The notes: a model not told the origin generated them from the letters alone. A stretch of 64,000 bases of DNA from CAVSWT01 sp963746735 (GCA_963746735.1 CAVVCO010000032.1:1-64000); one strand, 5' to 3'. Positions 30,730 through 39,682 are shown, counted from the first letter of the stretch. A program made the numbers and translations.

Positions 30730-31473
30730 AAGAATAATCCCTTGCCTTGATGTAAAAGAAGGGCGTGTTGTTAAAGGAAAAAACTTCATTAATCTTGTTG
30801 ATGCTGGTTCACCAGTTGAACTTGCGGAGCGATATTCGAAAGAAGGAGCAGATGAATTAGTTTTTCTTGATATTACTGCTTCAAATGAAAAAAGAAAAAT
30901 ATTAATTAATCTTGTTACAGAAGTTGCAAAGCTGTTAGAATTCCATTTACTGTCGGTGGTGGAATTTCCGAAATAAAAGATATTGAAGCTTTGTTAAAAG
31001 CGGGTGCCGATAAAGTTTCTCTCAATACAGCGATAATTAAAAATCCAAATCTAATCTCAGAATCTGCAAAACAATTTGGAAGTCAAGCCACTGTTGCAGC
31101 AATTGATGTAAAAAAAATAGATTCGACTTATAAAGTATTTATAAAAGGCGGGAGGGAAGAAACGGAATTGGAAGGATTAAACTGGTGTATAAAAGCTGTT
31201 GAGCTTGGCGCCGGAGAAATACTTTTAACTTCAATGGATAAAGATGGAACAAAGCAGGGTTATGATTTGGAATTCTTATCTAATCTAACATCATTAGTAA
31301 GTGTGCCGGTTATAGCTTCAGGTGGTGCTGGTAATAAAGAAGATTTTTATAATGCATTTTCAAAAGCAAATGTTGATGCATGTTTGGCTGCAAGCTTATT
31401 TCATTTTAATATTCTTCCTATTAAAGAGTTGAAAACATATTTATCTGAAAACAATATTGTTGTAAGAAATTAA
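30719..31473 (+). CDS. hisF: Imidazole glycerol phosphate synthase, cyclase subunit (one frameshift, TTG start)
   Basis: The start is TTG at 30719 or 30722 (SKRIIPCLDVKEGRVVKG), with GGAGGAG at 30702-30708. The catalytic Asp residues are in IPCLDVKEG and LLTSMDKDGTKQGYD. The frame breaks near 30931: the reading AKLLEFHLLSVVEFPK becomes AVRIPFTVGGGISEIKDIEA in the next frame. The product is about 251 residues, normal for HisF, and it pairs with HisH. The overlap with hisA and the weak start codon suggest coupled translation. Confidence 0.94.
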
Positions 31474-31499
31474 AATCATTCATTTCTACGGAATTAAAA

Positions 31500-32110
31500 A
31501 TGAGCTTAAATATTGATCAATTAAATTTTAAGAAATTAAATGGATTCTTCCTGCTGTTATTGTTGATGAAAAAACAGATAAAGTATTAATGCTCGGCTTT
31601 ATGAATGAGGAAGCCCTAAAAAAAACAATCGAAACAAAACTGGTTACTTTTTTTTCACGTACTAAAAATCGATTGTGGACAAAAGGTGAAACATCCAAAA
31701 ATTATTTGCACTTGGTTGACATAAAACCGGATTGCGATAATGATTCACTTTTAATTTATGTAAATCCGGATGGGCCTACCTGTCACACTGGAAATTATTC
31801 ATGTTTTGATGATGTTAAAGACACTTCCTCTATAAGTTTTTTAAATGAATTATTTTCATTAATTAAAGACCGCAAAACAAACCTTCCTGAAAACAGCTAC
31901 ACAACAAAATTATTTAAACAAGGCGAAAATAGAATAATTCAAAAGGTTGGTGAAGAAGCAATCGAAACTGTTATAGCAGCTAAAAATAACGATAAGAATG
32001 AAATCGTTAATGAGACTTCCGATTTAATTTATCATCTTTTTGTAATGCTTGCAGATAAAAATATTGAGTTTTCAGAAATAGTTGCTAACTTAAAAAACCG
32101 CTCAAAATAA
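31500..32110 (+). CDS. hisI: Bifunctional PRA-CH / PRA-PH (one frameshift)
   Basis: The ATG at 31500 (MSLNIDQLNFKKLNG) is followed by a frame change near 31543 (ILPAVIVDEKTDKVLMLGF). The HisI half has FFSRTKNRLWTKGETSKNYL and the metal-binding PDGPTCHTGNYSCF. The HisE half has FKQGENRIIQKVGEEAIETV. Fusion of the two (hisIE) is common in this lineage. It ends the operon; the region behind it to 32294 shows no clear terminator. Confidence 0.94.
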
Positions 32111-32294
32111 CAAATAAAATTAATTCCCATTTCTCCCGATTATTTCATCCCGCCAGTTGTGACGTCATGCTTGACGGCTTGACAAATTTGTCGTCTATGC
32201 TTCAAAAAATCTTATGAATTACCCGTCAATGTAAACCCATTCGAGGGCACTATTGTTGCCTTTAAAAGGAAAAACCAAAAGAGTGGTGTCACAT

Positions 32295-32789
32295 ATGAAT
32301 TCTGGAGAATCGCTTCTATCCGTTGGAGCAATGATGCTTTTAGCGGTAATGATTTTACGAGTCAATAATATAATTTTAACTACGAACAGTGTATTATTAG
32401 AAACAAAGTTTGGTGTACTTGCAACATCGATTGCTACCTCGGTAATAGAGGAAGCTACAGGTAAAGCATTTGACCAAAATACATATGACAATTCAACATC
32501 TAATGTTAATGATCTTACAGCTCCAAGTGCATTAGGCCCTGGCGGAGGAGAAACCTACGCTACCTTTAATGATGTTGATGATTTTAATGGATACACTAAA
32601 GTAGATTCAACTTTGCCTTCTGCTATATTTTATATTTCAACAAAAGTTGAATATGTATCTCCTGCAAATCCTGATGTCCCTGTTAATTATAAAACGTGGC
32701 ATAAACGAATATCAGTGACAGTAACTTCTCCATCTACTCAAGACACTTTTAAATTATCTACCGTTGTCAGCTATTTTTTCTTTAGATAG
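32295..32789 (+). CDS. Pilin-like membrane-anchored protein, type A (module 1)
   Basis: I prefer the ATG at 32295 (MNSGESLLSVGAMMLLAVMI) to the upstream TTG at 32253, because it puts the hydrophobic helix at the very N-terminus as in all members of this cluster. The protein is about 164 residues with one helix and a small beta-rich body. It shares TFNDVDDFNGYTK and a VNYxTxxKR-TVTSP ending with the protein at 36229, so the two are paralogues. Layout and gene order resemble the minor pilins PilV/GspI, but the GFTLIE prepilin motif is missing. The function is unknown. The gene opens a tight A-B-C set (9- and 12-base gaps). Confidence 0.7.
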   Translation: MNSGESLLSVGAMMLLAVMILRVNNIILTTNSVLLETKFGVLATSIATSVIEEATGKAFDQNTYDNSTSNVNDLTAPSALGPGGGETYATFNDVDDFNGYTKVDSTLPSAIFYISTKVEYVSPANPDVPVNYKTWHKRISVTVTSPSTQDTFKLSTVVSYFFFR

Positions 32790-32798
32790 GCAATACAA

Positions 32799-33398
32799 AT
32801 GGGATATAGTGTAATACTGGATATACTTGGATCAATTGTAATCAGCGGAATGTTAATGTTAATCTTGTTTAGATTAAATGATGCTACAATTGAAAATACA
32901 TACACCAACAGCGGCGACTTAGCAGTCCAACAGAATTTAACAACAGTAGTTCAAATAATTGAACATGATTTTAGAAAAATTGGTTACTGCGCAGATTGGG
33001 AAAAGATTCCTGATCCAACCAAAGCAATATTATATGCTGATTCTCATAGAATAAAATTTTTAACAGATGAAAATAATGATTCGAAAGTCGATATAATGGA
33101 TTATTATATTGGACCGACTAGTGAGTTAAACGATACCCCTAATCCAAGAGATAGATTTTTATATAGACTATTAAATAATGAGCCGCCAGTATCAACTAAT
33201 CTTGGAGTAACACAGTTTGATTTAAAATATTTTAATGTTTTTAATCAAGAAATTCCATCACCTGTTGCGGTTCCAGGTGAAATACATACTATTCAAATAA
33301 ATATAACAGTTGAAGATCCTGCTGCGTATGATGATAAATATAATACGGTTTTTTGGCGACAAATTAGGTTAGCTGCTCGAAATCTACGCAATAGGTAA
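32799..33398 (+). CDS. Pilin-like membrane-anchored protein, type B (module 1)
   Basis: This 199-residue protein starts with MGYSVILDILGSIVISGM, a single N-terminal helix, and goes on with an amphipathic stretch ending in EHDFRKIGYC. The DLRKIGF-like segment after the helix is also seen in PilW/GspJ-type minor pilins, and the paralogue at 36719 has TYDLRKIGFN at the same place. The C-terminal half carries VTVEDP-AYDDKY. No peptidase-type cleavage motif is seen. By position it would be the second minor component of the assembly. Confidence 0.7.
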   Translation: MGYSVILDILGSIVISGMLMLILFRLNDATIENTYTNSGDLAVQQNLTTVVQIIEHDFRKIGYCADWEKIPDPTKAILYADSHRIKFLTDENNDSKVDIMDYYIGPTSELNDTPNPRDRFLYRLLNNEPPVSTNLGVTQFDLKYFNVFNQEIPSPVAVPGEIHTIQINITVEDPAAYDDKYNTVFWRQIRLAARNLRNR

Positions 33399-33410
33399 GG
33401 AGACAAATTT

Positions 33411-34616
33411 ATGGCAGGCAAAGGGATACTGTTTTTACTACTAGGGTTCAGTATTGTTTTTTTAGTAAAAGGAACAAACTTTGGTAATATTTCTAACCGA
33501 GCAGTTGATAATATGGGAGATTATTATAAGTCAACCGTAGCCCATAATATTGCAGTCAGTGGTGCTAATATGGCTGCAAACCAAATTTTCTTTGACCCGA
33601 ACTGGAAAACAGGGTTTACTAATAAAAGTTATTCAGGTGGAAAGATTGACGTAGAGGTAAGAACAATAGATGCATATAGAAATATTAAAATGGTTTCTGC
33701 AAGGGGGACTTATGAAGGTAATTCAAAAACAGTTGAAGTTATTTTAAAACCAAGTAAGTTTTCAAAGTTTGCTTATTACTCACGTGTAGAGCCTTCAAAT
33801 ATTTGGTGGATTTCTAGTGACACCGTGTGGGGCCCTTTCCATACTAACGGCAGTTTAAGAGTTTCTGAAAGGCCGGTATTTTTTGGTAAAGTTAGTTATC
33901 GATATGATCTAATTAAATATCAATATTCATGGAATGATCCTAAATTTTATGGCGGACTTGAATCAGGTGTAAATCTTCCAATGCCTTCCGATGGTATTGA
34001 TCAGCTTGCTGATGCGGCTTATGCCGGAGGATTAGTTTTTCAAGGTAAAGATACGGTCTATATGAAATTTGAAGGTGAAACACTAAAATATAAATTTCAT
34101 TATAGTCAAACATGGCAGGAAGAAGATTTACCGAAAGCAGCAGGAAATGGTGTTGTATTTGCAAAAGATGCAATTATAAGATTACAAGGGACAGTGGAAG
34201 GACAGTATTCAGTCGCTACATCAAAATCGATTTATATTGATGACGATATCGTTTACAAAACAGATCCGAGAGATGATGCTTCATCAAAAGATTTATTAGG
34301 AATACTTGCATATAAAGATGTTATAGTAGCAGATAATCAAGCCAATCATCATGACGTGAAAATAGATGGTTCTGTTTATTGCCAGACAGGAGGCTTTGGA
34401 GCAGAAAAATATGATACCCGGCCTGTAAGCGGGGAAATACAATTATTAGGGGGAATCATTCAAGATACCAGGGCTGCTGTTGGTACCTTCAGCGGCGGTA
34501 GTACAATAACTCACGGTTTTAGTAAAAGATATCGCTACGATGAAAGGTTAATGCTTAGTTCACCTCCTTTCTATCCAGGTACGGGAGAGTTTGAAATTGT
34601 TTCCTGGTTAGAATAG
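33411..34616 (+). CDS. PilX-like / DUF4900-type membrane-anchored protein, type C (module 1)
   Basis: This 401-residue protein begins MAGKGILFLLLGFSIVFLVK, one helix with a three-residue positive lead, followed by VAHNIAVSGANMAANQIFFD, which has the look of the PilX N-terminal region. The middle and end form a repetitive beta-rich body (WGPFHTNGSLRVSERPVFFG, LGILAYKDVIVADNQANHHD, IDGSVYCQTGGFG) typical of DUF4900-like beta-helix proteins. It is about 87 percent identical by eye to the gene at 34896, including long stretches of unchanged DNA. GGTAAGGAG precedes its ATG. Confidence 0.72.
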   Translation: MAGKGILFLLLGFSIVFLVKGTNFGNISNRAVDNMGDYYKSTVAHNIAVSGANMAANQIFFDPNWKTGFTNKSYSGGKIDVEVRTIDAYRNIKMVSARGTYEGNSKTVEVILKPSKFSKFAYYSRVEPSNIWWISSDTVWGPFHTNGSLRVSERPVFFGKVSYRYDLIKYQYSWNDPKFYGGLESGVNLPMPSDGIDQLADAAYAGGLVFQGKDTVYMKFEGETLKYKFHYSQTWQEEDLPKAAGNGVVFAKDAIIRLQGTVEGQYSVATSKSIYIDDDIVYKTDPRDDASSKDLLGILAYKDVIVADNQANHHDVKIDGSVYCQTGGFGAEKYDTRPVSGEIQLLGGIIQDTRAAVGTFSGGSTITHGFSKRYRYDERLMLSSPPFYPGTGEFEIVSWLE

Positions 34617-34747
34617 TAGTAATTGTCTTTAATTCAACCGTGGATGAACAGATTTAAAATAATTGAAGAACACAAAAATTTTATAAGAAATATTTTTTGT
34701 ATTAGTAAACTCTTCCATTCTTATTCTGATTTTATAAGAGGATTTAG

Positions 34748-34887
34748 ATGAATAATTTTCAGTCAATATAAGGAATTGAGCCGATACTTATTCTTTCATA
34801 AACTTCACTTAATTTCAACTCAATAGTAATACGCTTTGAGAAAAAAAATTAAATGAGCTTTATAGAATCCACACAAATGGGAAGGAG
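34748..34887 (+). pseudogene. Relic of a second A-B pair (start of A joined to end of B)
   Basis: From 34748 the DNA matches the start of the A gene at 36229 without gaps: over 59 bases from caatataagg I count 40 identities, and the upstream attctgattttataagagg matches too. The relic reads MNNFQSI, stop, GIEPILILS, stop, TSLNFNS, against MNNIQSMLTIGSMIILSFASLNFNS. The last 40 bases before the next C gene (from attaaatgagctt to aaggag) match the end of the B gene at 33398 at about 26 of 40 positions. The distance from the preceding C gene equals that of the intact A gene at 36229 (131 bases). The middle of A and most of B are deleted. Two stops and many substitutions show real decay. Confidence 0.75.
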
Positions 34888-34895
34888 ATAAAATT

Positions 34896-36098
34896 ATGGC
34901 AGGCAAAGGCATTCTATTTTTACTTTTGGGATTTAGTGTAGTATTCTTAGTTAAAGGATCAAATTTCGGAGGTATTTCTAACCGAGCTGTTGATAATATG
35001 AGCGATTATTATAATTCCACTGTCGCGCACGATATAGCTCTTAGCGGAGCTAACATGGCTGCAAATCAAATATTTTTTGATCCTACCTGGAGTTCCGGTT
35101 ATACAAACAAAGATTATTCTAATGGCAAGTTAAATGTTGAAGTAAGGACAATCGATGCATATAAAAATATAAAATTGATTTCTGCAGTTGGAACATATGA
35201 GGGTTTTACTAGAAAGATTGAAGTTACTTTAAAACCAAGTAAGTTTTCAAAGTTTGCATATTATTCACGTATAGAGCCATCCAACATTTGGTGGATATCC
35301 GGTGATACAGTCTGGGGCCCTTTCCATACCAACGGCAGTTTAAGAGTTTCTGAAAGGCCTGTTTTTTATGGAAAAGTAAGTTATAAAAATAGTTTAGTTA
35401 AATATCAATATTCATGGAATGACCCTAAGTTTTATGGAGGAATTGAGTCAGGAGTAAATCTTCCAATGCCTTCTGATGGTATTGATCAGCTTGCTGATGC
35501 AGCTTATGCCGGAGGATTAGTATTTCAAGGGAAAGATACTGTCTATATGAAATTTGAAGATCAGACTCTTAAATACAAATATGCTTACAGCCAGGCCTGG
35601 CAGGAGGAAGATCTTACAAAAGCGGCAGAGAATGGAGTTATATTTGCCAAAGATGCAATTATAAGATTGCAAGGCACAGTTGAAGGACAGTATTCTGTAG
35701 CTACAACGAAATCAGTTTATATTGATGACGATATAGTTTATAAAACAGATCCGAAGGTTGATGCTTCATCAAAAGATTTATTAGGAATACTTGCATATAA
35801 AGATGTTATAGTAGCAGATAACCAAGCCAATCATCATGACGTGAAAATAGATGGTTCTGTTTATTGCCAGACAGGAGGCTTTGGAGCAGAAAAATATGAT
35901 ACCCGGCCTGTAAGCGGAGAAATACAATTATTAGGGGGAATCATTCAGGATACCAGGGCTGCTGTTGGTACATTCAGTGGAGGAGTAATAAATCATGGTT
36001 TCAGTAAAAGATATCGATACGATGAAAGATTAATGCTTAGTTCACCGCCTTTCTACCCAGGAACAGGAGCGTTTGAAATTGTTTCCTGGCTTGAATAG
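34896..36098 (+). CDS. PilX-like / DUF4900-type membrane-anchored protein, type C (module 2)
   Basis: This 400-residue paralogue of the gene at 33411 has the same start (MAGKGILFLLLGFSVVFLVK) and the same domain course. Differences are spread over the N-terminal third and around 35380-35640, whereas the coding stretch from GATGCTTCATC (35761) to about 35970 is almost base-for-base identical to the first copy, as if recently copied over. It has its own ribosome-binding site (GGAAGGAG). It stands behind a decayed A-B pair and may be made on its own. Confidence 0.72.
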   Translation: MAGKGILFLLLGFSVVFLVKGSNFGGISNRAVDNMSDYYNSTVAHDIALSGANMAANQIFFDPTWSSGYTNKDYSNGKLNVEVRTIDAYKNIKLISAVGTYEGFTRKIEVTLKPSKFSKFAYYSRIEPSNIWWISGDTVWGPFHTNGSLRVSERPVFYGKVSYKNSLVKYQYSWNDPKFYGGIESGVNLPMPSDGIDQLADAAYAGGLVFQGKDTVYMKFEDQTLKYKYAYSQAWQEEDLTKAAENGVIFAKDAIIRLQGTVEGQYSVATTKSVYIDDDIVYKTDPKVDASSKDLLGILAYKDVIVADNQANHHDVKIDGSVYCQTGGFGAEKYDTRPVSGEIQLLGGIIQDTRAAVGTFSGGVINHGFSKRYRYDERLMLSSPPFYPGTGAFEIVSWLE

Positions 36099-36228
36099 TA
36101 GCAATTACTCGTAAGTGTAATAATTGCTTAAGGTTATGATAAATTTTTATTGTAATTAAATAATAGTTCAAGGAATAATTTTTGATAGTAATGTATGCAC
36201 CGATTCTGTTTTTAATAAGAGGAATAAA

Positions 36229-36714
36229 ATGAACAACATACAATCAATGTTAACAATAGGCTCAATGATTATTCTTTCTTTTGCCTCGCTTAATTTTAAT
36301 TCAAGCGTATTGCAAAGCTCTACTGTTGATACTGAAAATTCTGTTGTATTAACTGCTTTTTCTTTAGCAGATGATATGCTGGAGATTATTAAACAAAAAA
36401 GCTTTGATGCAGCAACAGTTGATTTCCCAACAACAAACCCACTTGACCTTACTCCTGCTAGCGGTTTGGGCCATAATCAATACGAAACTTTTGAAACATT
36501 TAACGATGTTGATGATTTTAACGGTTACACAAAATATATAACAGCACCGCATGCTGAAGATTATTTTGTTTCCTGTAAGGTTCAATATGTTGACGGAGAC
36601 AATCCGGATAAAGCTGTTAATTATCAAACATTTTATAAAAGAGCGACAATTACAGTAACAAGTCCATATCTTAATACTCCTGTACAAGTTTCATATATAT
36701 TTACATTAAAGTAA
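36229..36714 (+). CDS. Pilin-like membrane-anchored protein, type A (module 3)
   Basis: This 161-residue protein, MNNIQSMLTIGSMIILSFAS at the start, has its helix at residues 5-25 and then SLADDMLEIIKQKSFD, an amphipathic segment like those behind the pilin helix. TFNDVDDFNGYTK and NYQTFYKRATITVTSP tie it to the A gene at 32295. AAGAGGAATAAA precedes the ATG. It is followed by the B gene after four bases. Confidence 0.72.
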   Translation: MNNIQSMLTIGSMIILSFASLNFNSSVLQSSTVDTENSVVLTAFSLADDMLEIIKQKSFDAATVDFPTTNPLDLTPASGLGHNQYETFETFNDVDDFNGYTKYITAPHAEDYFVSCKVQYVDGDNPDKAVNYQTFYKRATITVTSPYLNTPVQVSYIFTLK

Positions 36715-36718
36715 AAGA

Positions 36719-37267
36719 ATGAATGTATTATTGGATATATTGGGTGCTACGATAGTAGGAGCAATAATTTTTACAATGTTCCTTAATTTGAACATGTATT
36801 CTTCTCAAGCAAGGTATTCTTCCAACACAGAACTACAATTAATGCAAAATGCAAAAACCCTTGCTGAAATGTTAACTTATGATTTAAGAAAAATTGGTTT
36901 TAATCACAAAGGGGAGTCTTTAATAACAGCTCAAAGCAAACGAATCAGTTTTTACGCAGACATAGATACCAATGGTGTAGACGATGTCGTTGGTTATGCT
37001 TTAAGCAGCGCATCCGAAGTTCCTCATACTTCCAACCCCAATGATAAAATTCTTTTAAGAGTTGTTAACGGTGATACCGCAAAAGGCCCTTCTTTAGGTA
37101 TTACCGATTTAAGATTTAATTATTTAAATGAAAAACAGCAGCCAACCACTGTAATAGATAGTGTAAAATATATTAAAGCTGAAATATGGGTCGAATCTCC
37201 TGAGCCGGTCGACGACAAATATATATTTACGTATTGGGAAATGACTATAAATCCTAGGAATCTTTAA
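36719..37267 (+). CDS. Pilin-like membrane-anchored protein, type B (module 3)
   Basis: This 182-residue paralogue of the gene at 32799 reads MNVLLDILGATIVGAIIFTM at the start, then LQLMQNAKTLAEMLTYDLRK and IGFNHKG. The common elements LDILG, DLRKIGF/DFRKIGY, GITDLRFNY/GVTQFDLKY and the VESPEPVDDKY-type end mark the B family. The next gene starts one base behind its stop. Confidence 0.72.
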   Translation: MNVLLDILGATIVGAIIFTMFLNLNMYSSQARYSSNTELQLMQNAKTLAEMLTYDLRKIGFNHKGESLITAQSKRISFYADIDTNGVDDVVGYALSSASEVPHTSNPNDKILLRVVNGDTAKGPSLGITDLRFNYLNEKQQPTTVIDSVKYIKAEIWVESPEPVDDKYIFTYWEMTINPRNL

Positions 37268-37268
37268 T

Positions 37269-38279
37269 ATGGGAAAAGCATCAATTATTTTAGCCCTTGG
37301 TGTTTCAGTCCTAATTAGCTTTTTAGTTTTAGATTTGAACGCCAATAATAACCAGGGAATTCAGTCAACTATTGATTTTTATGATAATACGAAAGCCAGG
37401 TTGATTGCTAATTCCGGAGTTGAGATTTATCTTGAGAAATTAAGAAGAGATAAAACTCTGCATGGATATTTTGCAAATAACAGGCTATCAAGCGGAACAT
37501 ATAATATTAATATTTATGGGCCGGATAGTCTGATGAAGATAGAATCGGTTGCAACTTTTGATGGAATAAAACATGTTGCAAAAGTCACCGCAAAAAGAAG
37601 TCAAATTGCAATGCCGAAGATAAATGCTGCTCTCTATGTAACATCTGATAATACGGACCTGAATTTAAATGGAAATATGTCAATCAATGGAAACGATACC
37701 AATATTGATGGTTCTGCAGGCCCAAATGCTGCACTGCCAGGTGTTGCGGTAGATACCCCGGCAGATAGTGCCAATTTTATTAATGATATAAAGCCTAAAA
37801 TGTATGGAAGTATAGATGGGGCCGGCGGTAATCCAAGTGTGCATTCAATAACCGATGCAAGAGATTGGACTCAGCTGGCAAAAGATTTTATTTTTGCTGC
37901 CGACATTAATTTAGCTTCCGGAACTTATGGTAATGGAACTCAACTTGGGACCTGGAGTTTACCAAAGATAACAGTAGTAAATGGTGATGTACATTTAACC
38001 GGGAATGCAGATGGCTACGGAATTATGATTGTCAATGGAAATTTAACAATGAGTGGAAATTTTGTCTTTAAAGGAATTGTGATTGCTTATGGAGAATCTA
38101 AGCTAATAACACAAACAGTTGGAAATGCCGGAATTTATGGCGGCGCTGTATTCGTTGGTAAAAGTGTAGATATTCAAGCCACAGGGAATGCAAAATTTTT
38201 CTATAGCTCACAAGCGTTGGATAATGCACAAACTAAATTAAAATCTTCGCGGTTTGATATTGAAGACTGGTGGGAATAA
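37269..38279 (+). CDS. PilX-like membrane-anchored protein, type C, diverged (module 3)
   Basis: This 336-residue protein starts MGKASIILALGVSVLISFLV, then DFYDNTKARLIANSGVEIYL, which matches the C proteins (DYYKSTVAHNIAVSGANMAA) in layout and partly in sequence. Its body is a different, repetitive beta-rich domain (LNLNGNMSINGNDTNIDG, then GYGIMIVNGNLTMSGNFVFKG) of the kind seen in PilX-like proteins with right-handed beta-helix bodies. It ends in EDWWE; the other two C proteins end in VSWLE. It closes the cluster at a strong hairpin terminator. Confidence 0.7.
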   Translation: MGKASIILALGVSVLISFLVLDLNANNNQGIQSTIDFYDNTKARLIANSGVEIYLEKLRRDKTLHGYFANNRLSSGTYNINIYGPDSLMKIESVATFDGIKHVAKVTAKRSQIAMPKINAALYVTSDNTDLNLNGNMSINGNDTNIDGSAGPNAALPGVAVDTPADSANFINDIKPKMYGSIDGAGGNPSVHSITDARDWTQLAKDFIFAADINLASGTYGNGTQLGTWSLPKITVVNGDVHLTGNADGYGIMIVNGNLTMSGNFVFKGIVIAYGESKLITQTVGNAGIYGGAVFVGKSVDIQATGNAKFFYSSQALDNAQTKLKSSRFDIEDWWE

Positions 38280-38309
38280 TTCAATAAATTATTAAATAAA
38301 ATTAACCAA

Positions 38310-38347
38310 TAAACCCAATTTCTTTAAGAAATTGGGTTTATTTTTTT
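38310..38347 (+). terminator. Hairpin family copy 4 with T tail, end of the pilin-like cluster
   Basis: The arms taaacccaatttct and agaaattgggttta enclose TTA, followed by seven T. It is a canonical intrinsic terminator about 30 bases behind the last C gene. Confidence 0.85.
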
Positions 38348-38508
38348 ACGTTAGTTTATACATCCTTTAATCTTAATACATCATTTCTAAACTGCATCTC
38401 ATTAATAAAAATTAATTACTTATTTTTGTAATTAATTATCTCTTTACTTGAAAATAAATTTATAAACATTATTTTCTTAATGTGAATCAACTTAGGAGAA
38501 AATAAATT

Positions 38509-39600
38509 ATGAATGATTTATTATCTATTGTTTATTTTGGAAATACTATAGGTACTTACATAACTGCAATTGTTGTTTTTTTAATAAGTATAGCAGTAAT
38601 TCATATCTTTAAAAAAATAGTATTAAAAAAACTTGAAAAATGGTCCAAGAAAACTGAAACCACTATTGATGACTTTATTGTTAGTGGAATAGAAAAGACT
38701 GCCATTCCTTTGCTTTATTTTGGTGCATTTGTTCTTTCCATAAAAATTTTAATACTTCCGTCAAATATTGTAAGGATATTTGAAATTGCAACAGTAATTA
38801 TTGTTACTTTTTTTGTCCTTCGTTCTATAACAGCACTCTTAGGCTACAGTCTTAATGAATATCTTAAAAGAAAAGCCGGCGACGACAGCAATTATGAAAA
38901 CAGACGAAAGCAAATTAGGGGAATACTAACAATTGTTAATATTCTAATTTGGATCGTAGGTTTAGTCTTTGTGCTGGATAATCTTGGCTTTAGAGTTTCT
39001 GCTGCTTTAACAGGATTGGGTATAGGAGGAGTTGCTATTGCTCTTGCTGCACAAACAATTCTTGGTGATCTTTTCAGTTATTTTGTGATTTTTTTCGACA
39101 GGCCTTTTGAGATTGGTGACTTTTTAGTAGTTGGAGATAAAGTTGGAAGCGTAGAGTATATAGGAATAAAATCAACCCGGATAAGAAGCTTAAGCGGGGA
39201 GCAGCTTGTCTTTTCAAATACTGACCTTGTTAATTCCAGGATTCATAATTTCAAAAAAATGGAACGAAGGCGAATAGTATTTAAGCTTGGCGTAATCTAT
39301 CAAACTACAGCAAAGCAGCTTTCTGAAATCCCTCCTTTAGTTAAAAGCATTATTGAAAAGCAGGCAGATGTAACTTTTGATAGAGGCCATTTCTCTACCT
39401 TCGGGGACTTCAGCCTTAATTTTGAATTTGTATATTATATTCAAAGTTCTGACTACAATAAATACATGGATACGCAACAGACTATAAATCTTAAAGTATA
39501 TCAGGAGTTTGAATCAAGAGGAATTGAGTTTGCTTACCCAACTCAAACTTTATTTGTAAATAAAGATGAAAGTAATGTTCAATCGGAATTAGTAAAATAA
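38509..39600 (+). CDS. MscS-family mechanosensitive ion channel
   Basis: This intact 363-residue protein has N-terminal membrane helices (TYITAIVVFLISIAVIHIF; IPLLYFGAFVLSIKILIL; TVIIVTFFVLRSITALLGY). The pore helix and following loop are the family signature: LTGLGIGGVAIALAAQTILG, DLFSYFVIFFDRPFEIGDF. The beta and C-terminal domains follow (VGSVEYIGIKSTRIRSLSGE). The channel lets solutes out under sudden hypo-osmotic stress in the inner membrane. TTAGGAG precedes the ATG. Confidence 0.95.
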   Translation: MNDLLSIVYFGNTIGTYITAIVVFLISIAVIHIFKKIVLKKLEKWSKKTETTIDDFIVSGIEKTAIPLLYFGAFVLSIKILILPSNIVRIFEIATVIIVTFFVLRSITALLGYSLNEYLKRKAGDDSNYENRRKQIRGILTIVNILIWIVGLVFVLDNLGFRVSAALTGLGIGGVAIALAAQTILGDLFSYFVIFFDRPFEIGDFLVVGDKVGSVEYIGIKSTRIRSLSGEQLVFSNTDLVNSRIHNFKKMERRRIVFKLGVIYQTTAKQLSEIPPLVKSIIEKQADVTFDRGHFSTFGDFSLNFEFVYYIQSSDYNKYMDTQQTINLKVYQEFESRGIEFAYPTQTLFVNKDESNVQSELVK

Positions 39601-39613
39601 TTTAGTGCTGTAC

Positions 39614-39646
39614 ACAAACCCAATTTCTTCAAGAAATTGGGTTTGT
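39614..39646. terminator. Hairpin family copy 5, behind mscS
   Basis: The arms acaaacccaatttct and agaaattgggtttgt enclose TCA. It lies between the MscS gene and the cupin gene; the open frame in front of the cupin start runs through it, which is one reason to start the cupin later. Confidence 0.75.
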
Positions 39647-39682
39647 AAATTTCGGTTTAATAATTTTCAAGAAAGATTTCAA

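Noticed and set aside
25349..32110. Histidine operon as a pseudogene operon
   Set aside because: All eight genes give complete family sequence when one or a few bases are corrected, with no loss of key residues, so errors in the sequence are more likely than decay.
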